Origin: Linnemannia elongata
Lineage: Eukaryota; Mortierellomycota; Mortierellomycetes; Mortierellales; Mortierellaceae
Length of the DNA: 64,000 bases
Assembly (NCBI GenBank): GCA_036320915.1
Contig: JAXBDG010000009.1
Span: forward strand, 1,984,001 to 2,048,000
Reading direction: 5' to 3'
Below are positions 24,900 through 34,335 of the stretch, in pieces. The notes below the pieces were generated by a model, which saw nothing but the letters and a program-made list of their open reading frames with translations, was not told where the DNA came from and ran no database searches. Within the stretch, counting starts at the first letter, position 1; the number at the start of each line of letters is the position of its first letter. Made by a program: the position numbers and the translations under genes.

Positions 24900-25718
24900 A
24901 TGCCTCCTGTTCAAGCTGTCTGGTACGACGGGCTGCCGGTAGTGACAGCCCTCCATCTCATAGGACTCGTGCTTGTCAATTGCGCCTTTGTAAATTTCCC
25001 TGTCGGCTGGTCTCGCCATCCTTGCTGCCTTTTCTTTTTGCTTGCTAACGTTTTCACTTGACTCTTTTGCAGGAGTTCAAACTTGTGAACGAGTACCGTC
25101 TTTACTATGACCCAACCCTAGTCTTTTCTCGCGGCCAGGTAAAGTATTGGTATCTTACGAAGAAATCGCGTCAGTGAGCTGGTCTGTCGTTTGTCTATTT
25201 TTTTTTTTCCTAACCTGCTTTTGGATTTCTTTCTGCGACAGGTGTGGAGAATGGTGACGGCGCTGTTGTATCATGGAAGGCGCAAGGATTTCAATCCTTT
25301 CGTTAAGCTGAGTCTGTAAGTCTTCAAAACCAGACGCGCCCATTAAATCGCCAATGTAGTTGGGATGGTTACTCACCTCCCTTTTTCCCTCCGCTGTTGA
25401 TCGAAACAGCATAGTGTTCAGCTACAAGCTAGAAGAAGGATGGTACTCTAACTACCATCAACCTCAACAACACCAAAGCACAGCAGACTTTCTTTGGCTC
25501 TACATCCTCTCTGTCTTAACCCTCTTGACCACTGCCATGTGTTTCCTACCTGGCCGATTTCACGGGGTGTGAAGGTGTTGAAGACGCCTGCGGTCCTGTA
25601 AGTATTTGATTCCGTACTGACTACTTGAAGAATTGACGTAGTAGTGCACAGTTGTACTGAGTCTGGCTCTGTTTCTTTCTCTCATAGGACCCGATTGGAG
25701 TCGTGGTTACGTGCATAG
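24900..25718 (+). pseudogene. Derlin (Der1-like) gene, copy 1, internally deleted
   Basis: Exons 24900-24989, 25073-25138, 25242-25315 and 25410 onward match derlin. They include the N-terminal membrane segment, a YYDP.LVFSRGQ stretch and the WR motif in QVWRMVTALLY, and run to ADFLWLYILSVL. The frame then stops at 25572, giving 130 aa. About 15 bp further on, in another frame, KVLKTPAVL matches the derlin C-terminal LKTP motif. It is followed by a GT donor at 25597 and a terminal exon at 25688-25718 (TRLESWLRA). The missing part corresponds to the last membrane helices, which copy 2 retains as about 75 residues. Splice sites are intact, so the break looks recent or the truncated protein is tolerated. 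An assembly error is an alternative. Derlins form the ERAD retrotranslocation channel. Confidence 0.75.
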
Positions 25719-26033
25719 GGATGAAAGCATGGCGCAGATGTGGGCTTGGGCAAAAACTGTCGTACGTCGTCTTTCTATTCGCCCGATTGTGGTTGGATGT
25801 GATGCACATCAGAGCAAAAAAATGAAATAAAGGCGGGCGACAACTCAGCCGAGGAAATGAGCTATTCTCTCTTTTCTCATCATCCATCCATCCCTTGCAT
25901 CCATCTCTCTTCTCATCAACTATTCGCATCGCTCTCATCCCTGTTCCTGCAAACCGCCACCAAATCTCTCACACACGACATACCTATCGCTCGACCACTA
26001 GAAGATAACATACACTCTCAAAAAGCCAGCAAG
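25719..26033. other. Spacer between tandem derlin genes
   Basis: About 315 bp holding the promoter and pyrimidine-rich leader of derlin copy 2. No gene was recognised. Confidence 0.5.
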
Positions 26034-27312
26034 ATGCCACCAATACTGGAGACGTGGTATTGGAACATACCCGTGGTGACCCGCCTACATGCCACAGGAC
26101 TCATCCTCGTCCACATGTGTGTAGTGCGTATCCATAACAATAAACAAGAACTCCTACTTTCATATGCCAATGCTGTCTTTGTGCCTGTTGTTTCCTTTAC
26201 TACGCTGACAACGGTCCATTCCCCCTCTTCCTTCTCCCCTTTCTCCTCAATTTTTCATCTCAATTAGCACTTTGGGTTTGTGGACAAATACTACCTGTAC
26301 TTTGATCCCGCTCTTGTATTCTACAAGCACCAGGTAATGTATCATTTGCCTGCGCCGTTTCCATGTTGAGCATACATCTGTCATTGTACATTATCTCTCT
26401 CACGCGAATTGCCGTACTGCTTACTTGCTTGTGGAACTCATAGTATTGGCGGATTGCAACGGCGTTTCTCTACTATGGCGAAGGAGGCGCTGAGATAGAC
26501 TTTGAGACCCTCTACACCTTCAACATGTATGCCCTCCCCTTCCCAAAAAACGACTATTCTTGTACCGTGATAGCTTTTGCTGCCACTATTGTGTTTCCTA
26601 ATAGCCTTTTTTTCTTCTTTTTCTTGCTTGCTTTCCTCAGGATCATCTTTAGCTACTATTTGGAGAGGGAATGGTTCTCGGAGAGAACAGTCGACTTTGT
26701 TTGGGCATACTTTCTCTCTGCATGTGCCCTCTTGGTAATTAAAAAGCAAGCAAAGGGAGATCTGCGCAACAGAATCCACACCCTTCCTTCGCCCAATGCG
26801 CCTTGGCTCACCTCACTCATTTATTTTGCCCCTATCTATGTATCTATCTAGTTGGCGTCAACGCTGCACACACTCCCATTCATAGCAGTCGACCTACACC
26901 TAGTCTTCTTCCAGGTCTGGCTCCTGTATGGGAACAGTGTAGGGACCAGCAAAAGATGGATCTTCCTCTCGTGGGTCTTTAATATCGGCCTTGCCTCGAT
27001 AACCTACTACTACTCGAGATATGGACGGTTCACCGCCTTGGCCTTTGGGGCCCTATACCATCTCTTGGAGAACGTGGTTCCTACCTGGTCTATCTCTCGT
27101 GGTGTTCGGCTATTCAGAACGCCTGATTTTGTGTAAGTGATGGCTCTTGATAGGTTTACGTGTAAGTTTGAAGGTAAGGGCTTTGTTTCTGATACCTTGT
27201 CGCGTTCTTTTTTCCACTATATCGTTCATAGAAGGCGCCTTGTTTAACTCGACTTGCCTGTAGACAAATACAAATGAGAATTGACGGCCAGCTGGGCGTG
27301 GTCAAAGCGTGA
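26034..27312 (+). CDS. DER1: Derlin (Der1-like) ERAD membrane protein, copy 2
   Basis: Predicted 220-aa multi-spanning ER membrane protein in six exons: 26034-26123, 26268-26333, 26444-26526, 26641-26734, 26852-27132, 27264-27312. Exons 1 and 2 have exactly the same lengths (90 and 66 nt) as in the upstream copy, and the introns sit at equivalent codons. Recognisable features are PVVTRLHATGLILVH (first membrane helix), YYLYFDPALVFYKHQ, the WR motif in YWRIATAFLYYG, FSYYLEREW and the C-terminal RLFRTPDF. If the last intron is not spliced the protein stops after RTPDFV at 27136; the extra exon is supported by the same junction in copy 1. Derlins are rhomboid pseudoproteases that move misfolded ER proteins to the cytosol; no catalytic Ser/His is expected. 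The sequence is rather diverged from typical derlins. Confidence 0.85.
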
Positions 27313-27422
27313 AAATGAGCCTTTTTTTTATATTTATTTATTCCATCCCCTACGATTTGTCAACGTGGCGGAACTACGTGGCGTGAAATCATGCAAACAA
27401 AAAAAAAGAACCAAAGAAAGGA

Positions 27423-28478
27423 CTAATGGCGTGGCCAAGGATAACGAGGAGTATCATCCTCTGGGACAGCAGGACCAAACGTACTGTGGGTCGGGTGGTC
27501 CGTCATTGGAGCTTGCAGATCAACAATACGATGGTTGTTGTTGTCGTTGTTGTTGGTATTGTTGATGATGTTCATGTTGTCAATGTCGTAGTTGGCACAG
27601 TCCAGCCAGCCGACAAGGAGCACTCCAAACACCATGCCCAAGATGGTGTAGGTCATGATTGGGGATGAGGACAACAATGTTTTGGCGTCCTGGTAGATCA
27701 TGTCTATCAGGCGTCGGACATTTGCGATCGTGAACGGGTTCGTCTGACGTGATTCCTGCGAGAGGATAGGGATTGAGCCCCCTGTCTCCGCTGTTGCTGT
27801 TGAGGTAGTGGTAGTAATGATTGTGGTACCGGTCCCGGTGGTGGTGGTGGTAATAGTGGTGCCGGTAGTCTCATGGGGTGCTGGCCCAGCAATAGTAGTA
27901 GTACTTGCAGACGATTCGTTGAATGGCAATGAGGCCATGGACCCCATCACTCCAGGCGAATTACCGAATGGCGATGACTCGATCTCACGACCCACACCTG
28001 AATGTCCGCCCTTCTTCTTCTCCTGCATTGGCGAAAAGGCGACCCTCGCGTCGTCATCGACCTTGGTGACACCAACAACTTCAATGGACTGTCTCAAGAT
28101 GCGAGAACGAGTCAACTCGAGATGCATCTGGTCCTGAACCGCCTTGAGTTGCTTATACCGGTCCCGGAGGTCTGCCACATACTGGTCCTTCTCTTCGTCA
28201 CAAGAGGAAGAAGGAGGGGGTGGGGGAGAAGTATGGTAGAGGGATGGAAAGTCGAATAGATCGTCGCCGTCACCGTGGAGAGTGTCGGTGTCGTGGGAAG
28301 ACGAAGGTGGTGGGAAGGATGGAGGTGAGGTTAGGGTTGTATTGGGTTTGAGGAGTGGGAGGACGGTGAGAGCTGGTTGCGGGTTGGTGAGAGGTGGAGA
28401 GGGGTAATAGTAGTGGGCAAAGAACTCTTGGATGTCGTGGAGTTCCTTGTTCACAACGTTGAGGTATTCTGTCTCCAT
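27423..28478 (-). CDS. Unknown protein with a C-terminal membrane segment
   Basis: Single-exon frame of 351 aa starting METEYLNVV; an upstream in-frame ATG at 28613 would add 45 residues encoded by the pyrimidine-rich leader, so I prefer 28478. Order of features: a short helical N-terminus (VVNKELHDIQEFFAHYYY), Pro/Ser-rich linkers, a helical patch DLRDRYKQLKAVQDQMHLEL, a Thr-rich run, then NPFTIANVRRLIDMIYQDA. A hydrophobic segment follows at about residues 271-291 (MTYTILGMVFGVLLVGWL), with an Asn/Asp-rich tail of about 55 residues. The layout suggests a single-pass membrane protein with a large cytosolic N-terminal part. I do not recognise a family. Confidence 0.6.
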   Translation of the reverse strand: METEYLNVVNKELHDIQEFFAHYYYPSPPLTNPQPALTVLPLLKPNTTLTSPPSFPPPSSSHDTDTLHGDGDDLFDFPSLYHTSPPPPPSSSCDEEKDQYVADLRDRYKQLKAVQDQMHLELTRSRILRQSIEVVGVTKVDDDARVAFSPMQEKKKGGHSGVGREIESSPFGNSPGVMGSMASLPFNESSASTTTIAGPAPHETTGTTITTTTTGTGTTIITTTTSTATAETGGSIPILSQESRQTNPFTIANVRRLIDMIYQDAKTLLSSSPIMTYTILGMVFGVLLVGWLDCANYDIDNMNIINNTNNNDNNNHRIVDLQAPMTDHPTHSTFGPAVPEDDTPRYPWPRH

Positions 28479-30785
28479 AGTTGGGTAGGAGGAGTTGGGG
28501 AGGGGATGGGAGTGGGAGTTGGATGGAGGAAGGGAAGGAAAGGAAGAATAGGAAGGAGGAAGGAAAAGATGTATGGTGAGGAGAATAAGGGGGTCGATTG
28601 CGCATTGACCCATCTCGTGTTGTTGGAAGCGTCAGTAGACGGTCACATCCGCGCGAGAATATGACCGATCTGATCTGACCAGTTGGTGTCACTACCTCCG
28701 TGGATGCCACACTGTCTTCGCCCTGAGAACGGTAGATACATTTTCTTATTTATCTTTTTGTTGACGATACGACTGGCGAGACGTCGGGAAAAAAAAACAT
28801 TAACAATGTGTCCTTCTTCTCTTCATTTCATTTATTCTGTTTCCTTCTTCTTCCACAACGCACGATAGGATCCATGCGACACACATTTCATCTAGACTCG
28901 AGTGCATCTTTTCATTCAAAGTATATACTCATGTTCTCGTCTTTGTTGCCTGCCTTGGTTTATTTCGTCAGAAGCCTGCGCTGAGCGCCAAATCCACGCG
29001 TCTGATTCGATTTCCTTGGCATTGGACAGAATTTGAAGAGCGCGCCACCCATCGCCATTTCTTTCTTTTCCTTCATCAGGCCCAGGCTGTGAATAAAACT
29101 GCTCCACAAAGCTGTCTCAATATATTTTCATACACTTGTTGTCGTCTTTCGAGTTCAAACGACCGTTGTTCTCTTTAATATTCTCTCCCTCCCACTTTCA
29201 AGTACTACAATATTTCGCCGTTGTCGATTTTTTTCTAGTTCCTTCTTCTTGAGCATCAGGTACAGGAGAGCATACCATTCATCTCCTTCTTTACTCTCCC
29301 TCTCTTTCCCTTTTCTTTTCAAACTGGAGAAGACATGTCCGATTTTCACGTCTACTTTTCTTTCTTGTCTTTCCTTCAGCTTTGGGAGCGAACTGAAAAA
29401 CATAACATCTCGTTGTTTTCGTTCTCATTCTCTCATTTCTTTTCTCCGCCTCCAAAATTAAAAAGGATGCGCGTTTAGCTTTCTCGCTTACTATTTCGAT
29501 CCTAGCATCACCTCATTCTTTTTCTCCTTTCTTCTCTTTATTTTTCTTTGCGTTGGACAGGATCTGTCACCACCACACCAAGAGGTATTATAACTCTGTC
29601 AAAGTTCATTCAGAAACAACCAGATCGGCTGTTTTCCTGTAGTGATGATTACATTTGACTTTAGATCGGATCCAGCTATTGTGCCATCCATCGTCAAGCT
29701 TCTCCAAGAGTTTTATGTACTGCCAAATATGAGGACTCAGCTATATCTAAGGTACGCAGGCACGACTCGACTTTTTCGCCGATATCTCTTCGTAGGAAGT
29801 CGCTCAACGCCTTACCCAGCTCTTTACAACACACGCGCCGTAACGGGGAGACTTTCTGCCGATTTGCGATTATTTTTTTTATTACATACAGTTTCTGATG
29901 GCAATTGATATCTTTGTCGCTCAACGTGTATTGACTTTGTGGATCGATCTGCTCGCTATATTCGTTGGGAGCTTTTCAGCAAGAGGCGTTGAAATGAGCC
30001 AAGAAAAAAAATTGAACGCGACAATGATGGCAAAGGCGATGTTCATTGTATCATTTTTTTCATACTAGTCCTTGATTCATCAAAAGAAAAAAAATACCAA
30101 GGCAGACGCGTCCTTTTTTTTTCTGGTCAGCTCCAGTCTTAAGAAGTGCATCGTCAAAGAGAGAGAACAAATGATGCCAACAAAAATAGGTGTGACGTAG
30201 CGACACGACATGTGTAATTTTCTCTGAACGCGAGTAGGGATAGAAAGAATGGAGATGAGAAGAGGGAAACGCGCGTCATTATTTATTCTTGCCACGAATC
30301 ATTCATTTACCAAAGAGAAGAGAGAGAGTGAATGATAGAAACAACGACAAACTGAAAGTGAGAAAGAAAGGATAGCGATTGCGATCAAACATTTTTTGTT
30401 CCTTGCCTCTCTCTCTCTCTCTTTCTTTCCTTTTCTCTCTCTCAGTGTGTGTGTCTGTCTTTGTATCTTTGGACGCGAATCGACACACAAAAAAAGAAGA
30501 AAGAAGGAAAGAACCCATTAACCAACGAACCCACATAGATGAACGAGGAGACAGCCATCGTTATTTTTTGTTCCACAATGCTCAAGCTTTATTATTTTCT
30601 TTGTACAAGGGACTAGACCACACTCCAAAGTCGCTATCCACCAGTTTCTGTTCTATCCTGGAGCTTGACTCTGGACAATAATTGTCACTACTCTTCGTAG
30701 CTTATCGCTCCAGTCAGATGCCAAGAAGGCGGCCAGCCAGCCAAAAAAAAAAACAACTTATTCTTGGAAAATGAAATAAAAGGAC
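28479..30785. other. Intergenic region between unknown membrane protein and tRNA-Thr
   Basis: About 2.3 kb with no supported protein gene. Small frames on the minus strand at 28916-29107 and 29694-29924 have mixed, coding-like composition but no domain, no neighbours and no clear splice partners. The stretch 29.2-29.6 kb is T-rich. The 30.3-30.5 kb part is a pyrimidine/purine simple-sequence patch. Confidence 0.4.
30778..30781 (-). terminator. RNA polymerase III terminator of tRNA-Thr
   Basis: Four T residues on the minus strand start five bases after the tRNA 3' end, the usual Pol III stop. A longer T11 on the same strand (A run near 30743-30753 on the + strand) could act as backup. Confidence 0.6.
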
Positions 30786-30857
30786 TGCCTCCGCTCGGGA
30801 TTGATCCGAGGACCTTTCCATTACGAGTGGAACGCTCTGCCACTGAGCTACAAAGGC
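30786..30857 (-). tRNA. tRNA-Thr (anticodon CGT)
   Basis: A 72-nt cloverleaf without intron. The acceptor stem GCCTTTG pairs with CGGAGGC (two G-U pairs) and the discriminator is A. The D arm is GCTC/GAGC. The anticodon stem TTCCA/TGGAA encloses CTCGTAA, giving anticodon CGT, which reads ACG codons for threonine. The T arm CTCGG/CCGAG encloses a 7-nt loop ATCAATC. The loop has A instead of the usual T at position 54; the rest fits. The gene reads on the minus strand, and its 5' end faces the RNase H relic and T48 run only about 85 bp away. Confidence 0.92.
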
Positions 30858-30940
30858 CACGTCATTGTTGACACTATTTTCAAAGTTATCGATTATAAAC
30901 CCACGGGCCAGTAAAGGACCATTTGCCCAATGGTCTACGC

Positions 30941-30941
<1 letters not shown>

Positions 30942-30989
<48 letters not shown>
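30942..30989 (+). repeat. T48 homopolymer at the edge of the RNase H relic
   Basis: Forty-eight T residues lie 85 bp upstream of the tRNA-Thr 5' end and immediately before the RNase H reading frame. Read on the minus strand it is an A48 tail-like run. Several LINE families insert at or leave such tracts, so it may mark an insertion point. Confidence 0.8.
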
Positions 30990-30991
<2 letters not shown>

Positions 30992-31736
30992 CGCCATCCT
31001 GGGAGACGCGACCTTCAACAGGGCTCTACAACTTCGTCAACAGCACTATCTAGTTACCTCTCGCCTGCAGGAATCCCTTCAAGCTGAGAAACTACAGGAA
31101 ACAGAATCACTCCGTCAACAACATCACCAGGTTGTTTCACGCCTGCAGGAAATCATTCAAACCAGAAACCTTCAACAGCATCAGAAAACAGAAGCACTAC
31201 ATCAACAACATCAAGCGGTTGTTTCACGCTTAAAGGAGATACGGTCCCGCCCAAAGGAGACGACATCACGATACAAACCTGCCTTCGATACAAGTATCAG
31301 TTTTCCCTTGAAAAAATGCTATCAAGTTCAACCACCGTCGATAGCAAGACCCCTTACCACACAGATCGGCCCCCTTTGCTTGTCCCCAACAGAGGCGGCG
31401 TCCATACGCATGATCCAGGACACACCAGTCAACAACTCCACCCCTCGAGCTATATACTCTGACGGATCTCTTCTGAATTCAGGAACATCGGAAGTGTCAC
31501 TGGCTTTTGGAGTAGTGGATCTCGCTCTGGAGAACCCCCTGACAGTACAAGGACGAACGGATGGCCATGCTTCCTCGGCCAAGTCAGAGCTCATAGGTCT
31601 ACTAGTCGCAGTCTTGTCAGCACCTCCGGAACAAGACATTGTGGTCAAATTAGACAACGAGTCGGTGGTGGACCAGTACCAACGTTTAGTGAAGAATCGT
31701 CGGGATGCTGCGCCAGGATCAGGACTGCTGTGATCC
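30990..31736 (+). mobile_element. Retroelement RNase H fragment with coiled-coil repeats
   Basis: An open frame runs from the T48 tract to a stop at 31734-31736 but has no in-frame ATG for its first 400 bp. The first part encodes a Gln/His-rich helical repeat of about 28 residues, present about 2.5 times (LRQQHHQVVSRLQEI-type units beginning near 31026, 31110 and 31197). The second part resembles an RNase HI domain of non-LTR retrotransposons: AIYSDGSLLNSG (first Asp), SSAKSELIGLLVAVL (Glu) and VVKLDNESVV (second Asp). The frame ends before the final motif, and no reverse transcriptase lies upstream, so it is a truncated relic or a domesticated fragment. The likely source is a LINE-type element. 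Confidence 0.65.
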
Positions 31737-34335
31737 ATTGATAGGGTCTTCGTGTTCCCGTTTCAGTCACCGCCTGCTTCCGCCTCCCCAACCCCTCAAG
31801 GGTCATCCTCTCTACATATGGAACACTCGATTTGCATGCAGTGACCTGTCCAATGCCTTGGGATCATGCCTTGTGGAACGATGTTGGGTTTCCCTGGACT
31901 CCAAACCCTGGGGTATCTCCGAAATGTAGACCACAACACCTCGCCTTTGAAAATCATTCTCTCGGGCAAAGATGCGGTCAGCTTGGGCTTTCCGCACTGT
32001 GGAGTGGAGTAAACCGATCGCCAACACCTCCTTCTATATAGTCACAAAATGAAAAGCACTGTTAGTTGAGGAGTCTTGAAACTCCTAAAAATAAAGCTTC
32101 AAGTGTAGAAAGTAGGATATACCTGTCGCCCTCCTTCCTCCAATTGATCTAGCCTCGCTCTTTGCCCGTTGCCCGCTGCCGCAACCCTCAGGATCATCTT
32201 CTTTCCTGTGAATGTTGGCAGTTGGGGTCCGCTGGCAGAAAATTTTCTTTGAAAGGGTCTTGCTTGGCCTGGTCCCGTGAATCTTTAATCAGACATCGAA
32301 TCCCACATTTCTGAACACGTCCCTCGATATCGCCCTTCAACTAGGCGAGAGTATCCTGCCTGGGTCCCGGAGATCGGTTTTCTGCATATTCGGCGAGGTG
32401 AGGAATAGCGACAAGGTGGATGCATTTCGTCAGAGAGGAGAGGTGCGAGAGGACGGCCGAAAGAGAGAGGGTTGTATCGCATGTTTCCAGTGTCTCTTTC
32501 TGGCAAAAGTAGACCGAAGTTATTCTGCCCGGTCCAAACTTGACCGCCGAATGCCTACCAAGCGCCTCGATATAGTTCGAGTCGGAATTGATGTTGGTCC
32601 AGCTCCTTGCGATTTCTGGCCTAAAGGTAGCCTCCAGTGATGCATGAGTGTATTGGCCCAGTTCCAATGATGCCATGAACTGGTTTTGGGAATCCTGCGA
32701 GTGCCAACATGTGCGTAGGAGATTATGCTGAAGGACATAATGAACCTGAGAGAATAGGTCACAAGGAGTATTGGCCGTAGGATGCTGAGGTAGTTGGGTA
32801 GGAGTAATGACGCGATGAGGTACAGCATGTGTCGAGTAGTGCAGGGTGGGTGCAGTCTCGAGGAAATACATCGCCATCGATCTGGTCCTTGACAATATCG
32901 GCAACACATTTCCGCAGTTGGTGTTCCAGACGAGATGCCGATCCTGCAGTGTCGTTATCGTATGAAAACCTGCCAGCCAAGGCTTCAAGAATAATATCTT
33001 TGCTGACAAAGGCAGATATCACTTGATTATCGATATTACAGGCCTTGAATCGGCATCAACAGGCTCCTCGAGGCATTCGTTTGTGGTACCAGTCTCTCCT
33101 GGTCTCTGGTTCCTGAGAAAGCGATCGCGCATGCGCTAAAAATGAATGGCCAACAGATTTCGCATGGCTGGGTAAGGTGAAGGGGGAGATGAGTTGGCTG
33201 TGTAGTAGAAGCAGAAGCGGTGCTGAATGTCCTCTTGAAATCGCCCAAGCTCTTCCTTAATATGGTTGGAAACCGCCCAATCGTATATGAAATCTCCCGG
33301 TGCCGCATTAGTTAGAAAGAATCCTCCAAGAGCTAGCAAGTTCCTCTCGATAACTTGCCCAACAAGATGGTGACGTTAGTCGGCCTTGGTAGCTCCACAT
33401 GGTTGGGATAACGTGACTCAGTCGTACGTGTCGACCTCCTGCCCGACAATGTTCAAAAGTTTGCCCGATCGTGAAGGTGGAGTCGACTTTTGGTCCTCTG
33501 TGGCGTGTTCTGTGGGAGTCCAAGGACGAAGGAGTGAAGGAGGGAGGAGGAGAGAGAAGGAGTGAAGAGAGGAGAAGAATATATATATAGGAAAGAAGTC
33601 AAGTCAAGGGTAGAGGTATAAACGACAAAAGGTGGAGATAAGGCGAAGGCAAATGAGTAGAAGAAAAAGGCTGGTGAGAAGAATACCTGAGCTTGAATTA
33701 TTAAGCTTAATCATGGTAGGAACAACCATCTTACATCAAGTCCAAAAAAAATAAATAGATTCTTGGCATCAACAAAAGGCGTCTATCAGACTCTTATTCT
33801 TTCCATTTCTTTCCCTCGTATTATTTGTCGACTTGCCCTTTGTCTATCGTGTCTATGGCATATTCCATGCAAGCTCTGATGTCAGTGGAACAAACAATAC
33901 CGTTCGCCAACCATCACGCGTGTTCTCCTGCAAATTTAAAATTTGTTATACATACAAAAATCAGGAACGGTGCACCCATTGCACAGCCTTTTTTTTTTTT
34001 TTTTTTTTTTTTTGTTTGTTTGTCTCACCATTCTTCCCCTTCTCTCTTGAGTGCAGATCACACTTTCTCGACGCCGTGCACCCTCATCCTTAATCTGCTT
34101 TGAAACGCTTCGTTCCTGTTTATCCTTTTATCATTCTAATTTCTTTTTGTTTTGATGATTTTTAGAAATCTTTACAAACCTGTTCTCACAAGAGTGAGGA
34201 GAAATACCAGGTATACAACAGAGATTGTGCAAATCAATTACTTTATTATGATACTGTACATGGTAATAAAAACAAGACATAATGTGAAAACAAGTGGTAA
34301 TGATATGAAGCAAAAAAAAAAAAAAGAAAAAAAAA
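31737..34335. other. Degraded coding-like region, origin unresolved
   Basis: About 2.6 kb with no intact gene. On the minus strand, open frames at 32341-33009 (222 codons), 32759-33022, 33136-33339 and 33308-33523 overlap or abut in different frames. Some have natural-looking composition, for example RLEHQLRKCVADIVKDQIDG and PGDFIYDWAVSNHIKEEL. The pattern fits a minus-strand gene or element ORF broken by frameshifts. No family was recognised. The last 800 bp include purine-rich DNA (33.53-33.68 kb) and a T25 run at 33989-34013. Confidence 0.35.

Noticed and set aside
25857..26267. 136-codon frame spanning the derlin copy 2 start
   Set aside because: It includes leader and intron sequence. 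Only the 30 residues from 26034 belong to the derlin.
28916..29924. Small minus-strand frames of 63 and 76 codons
   Set aside because: Some coding-like residues but no family, no promoter or neighbour support, and a size expected by chance.
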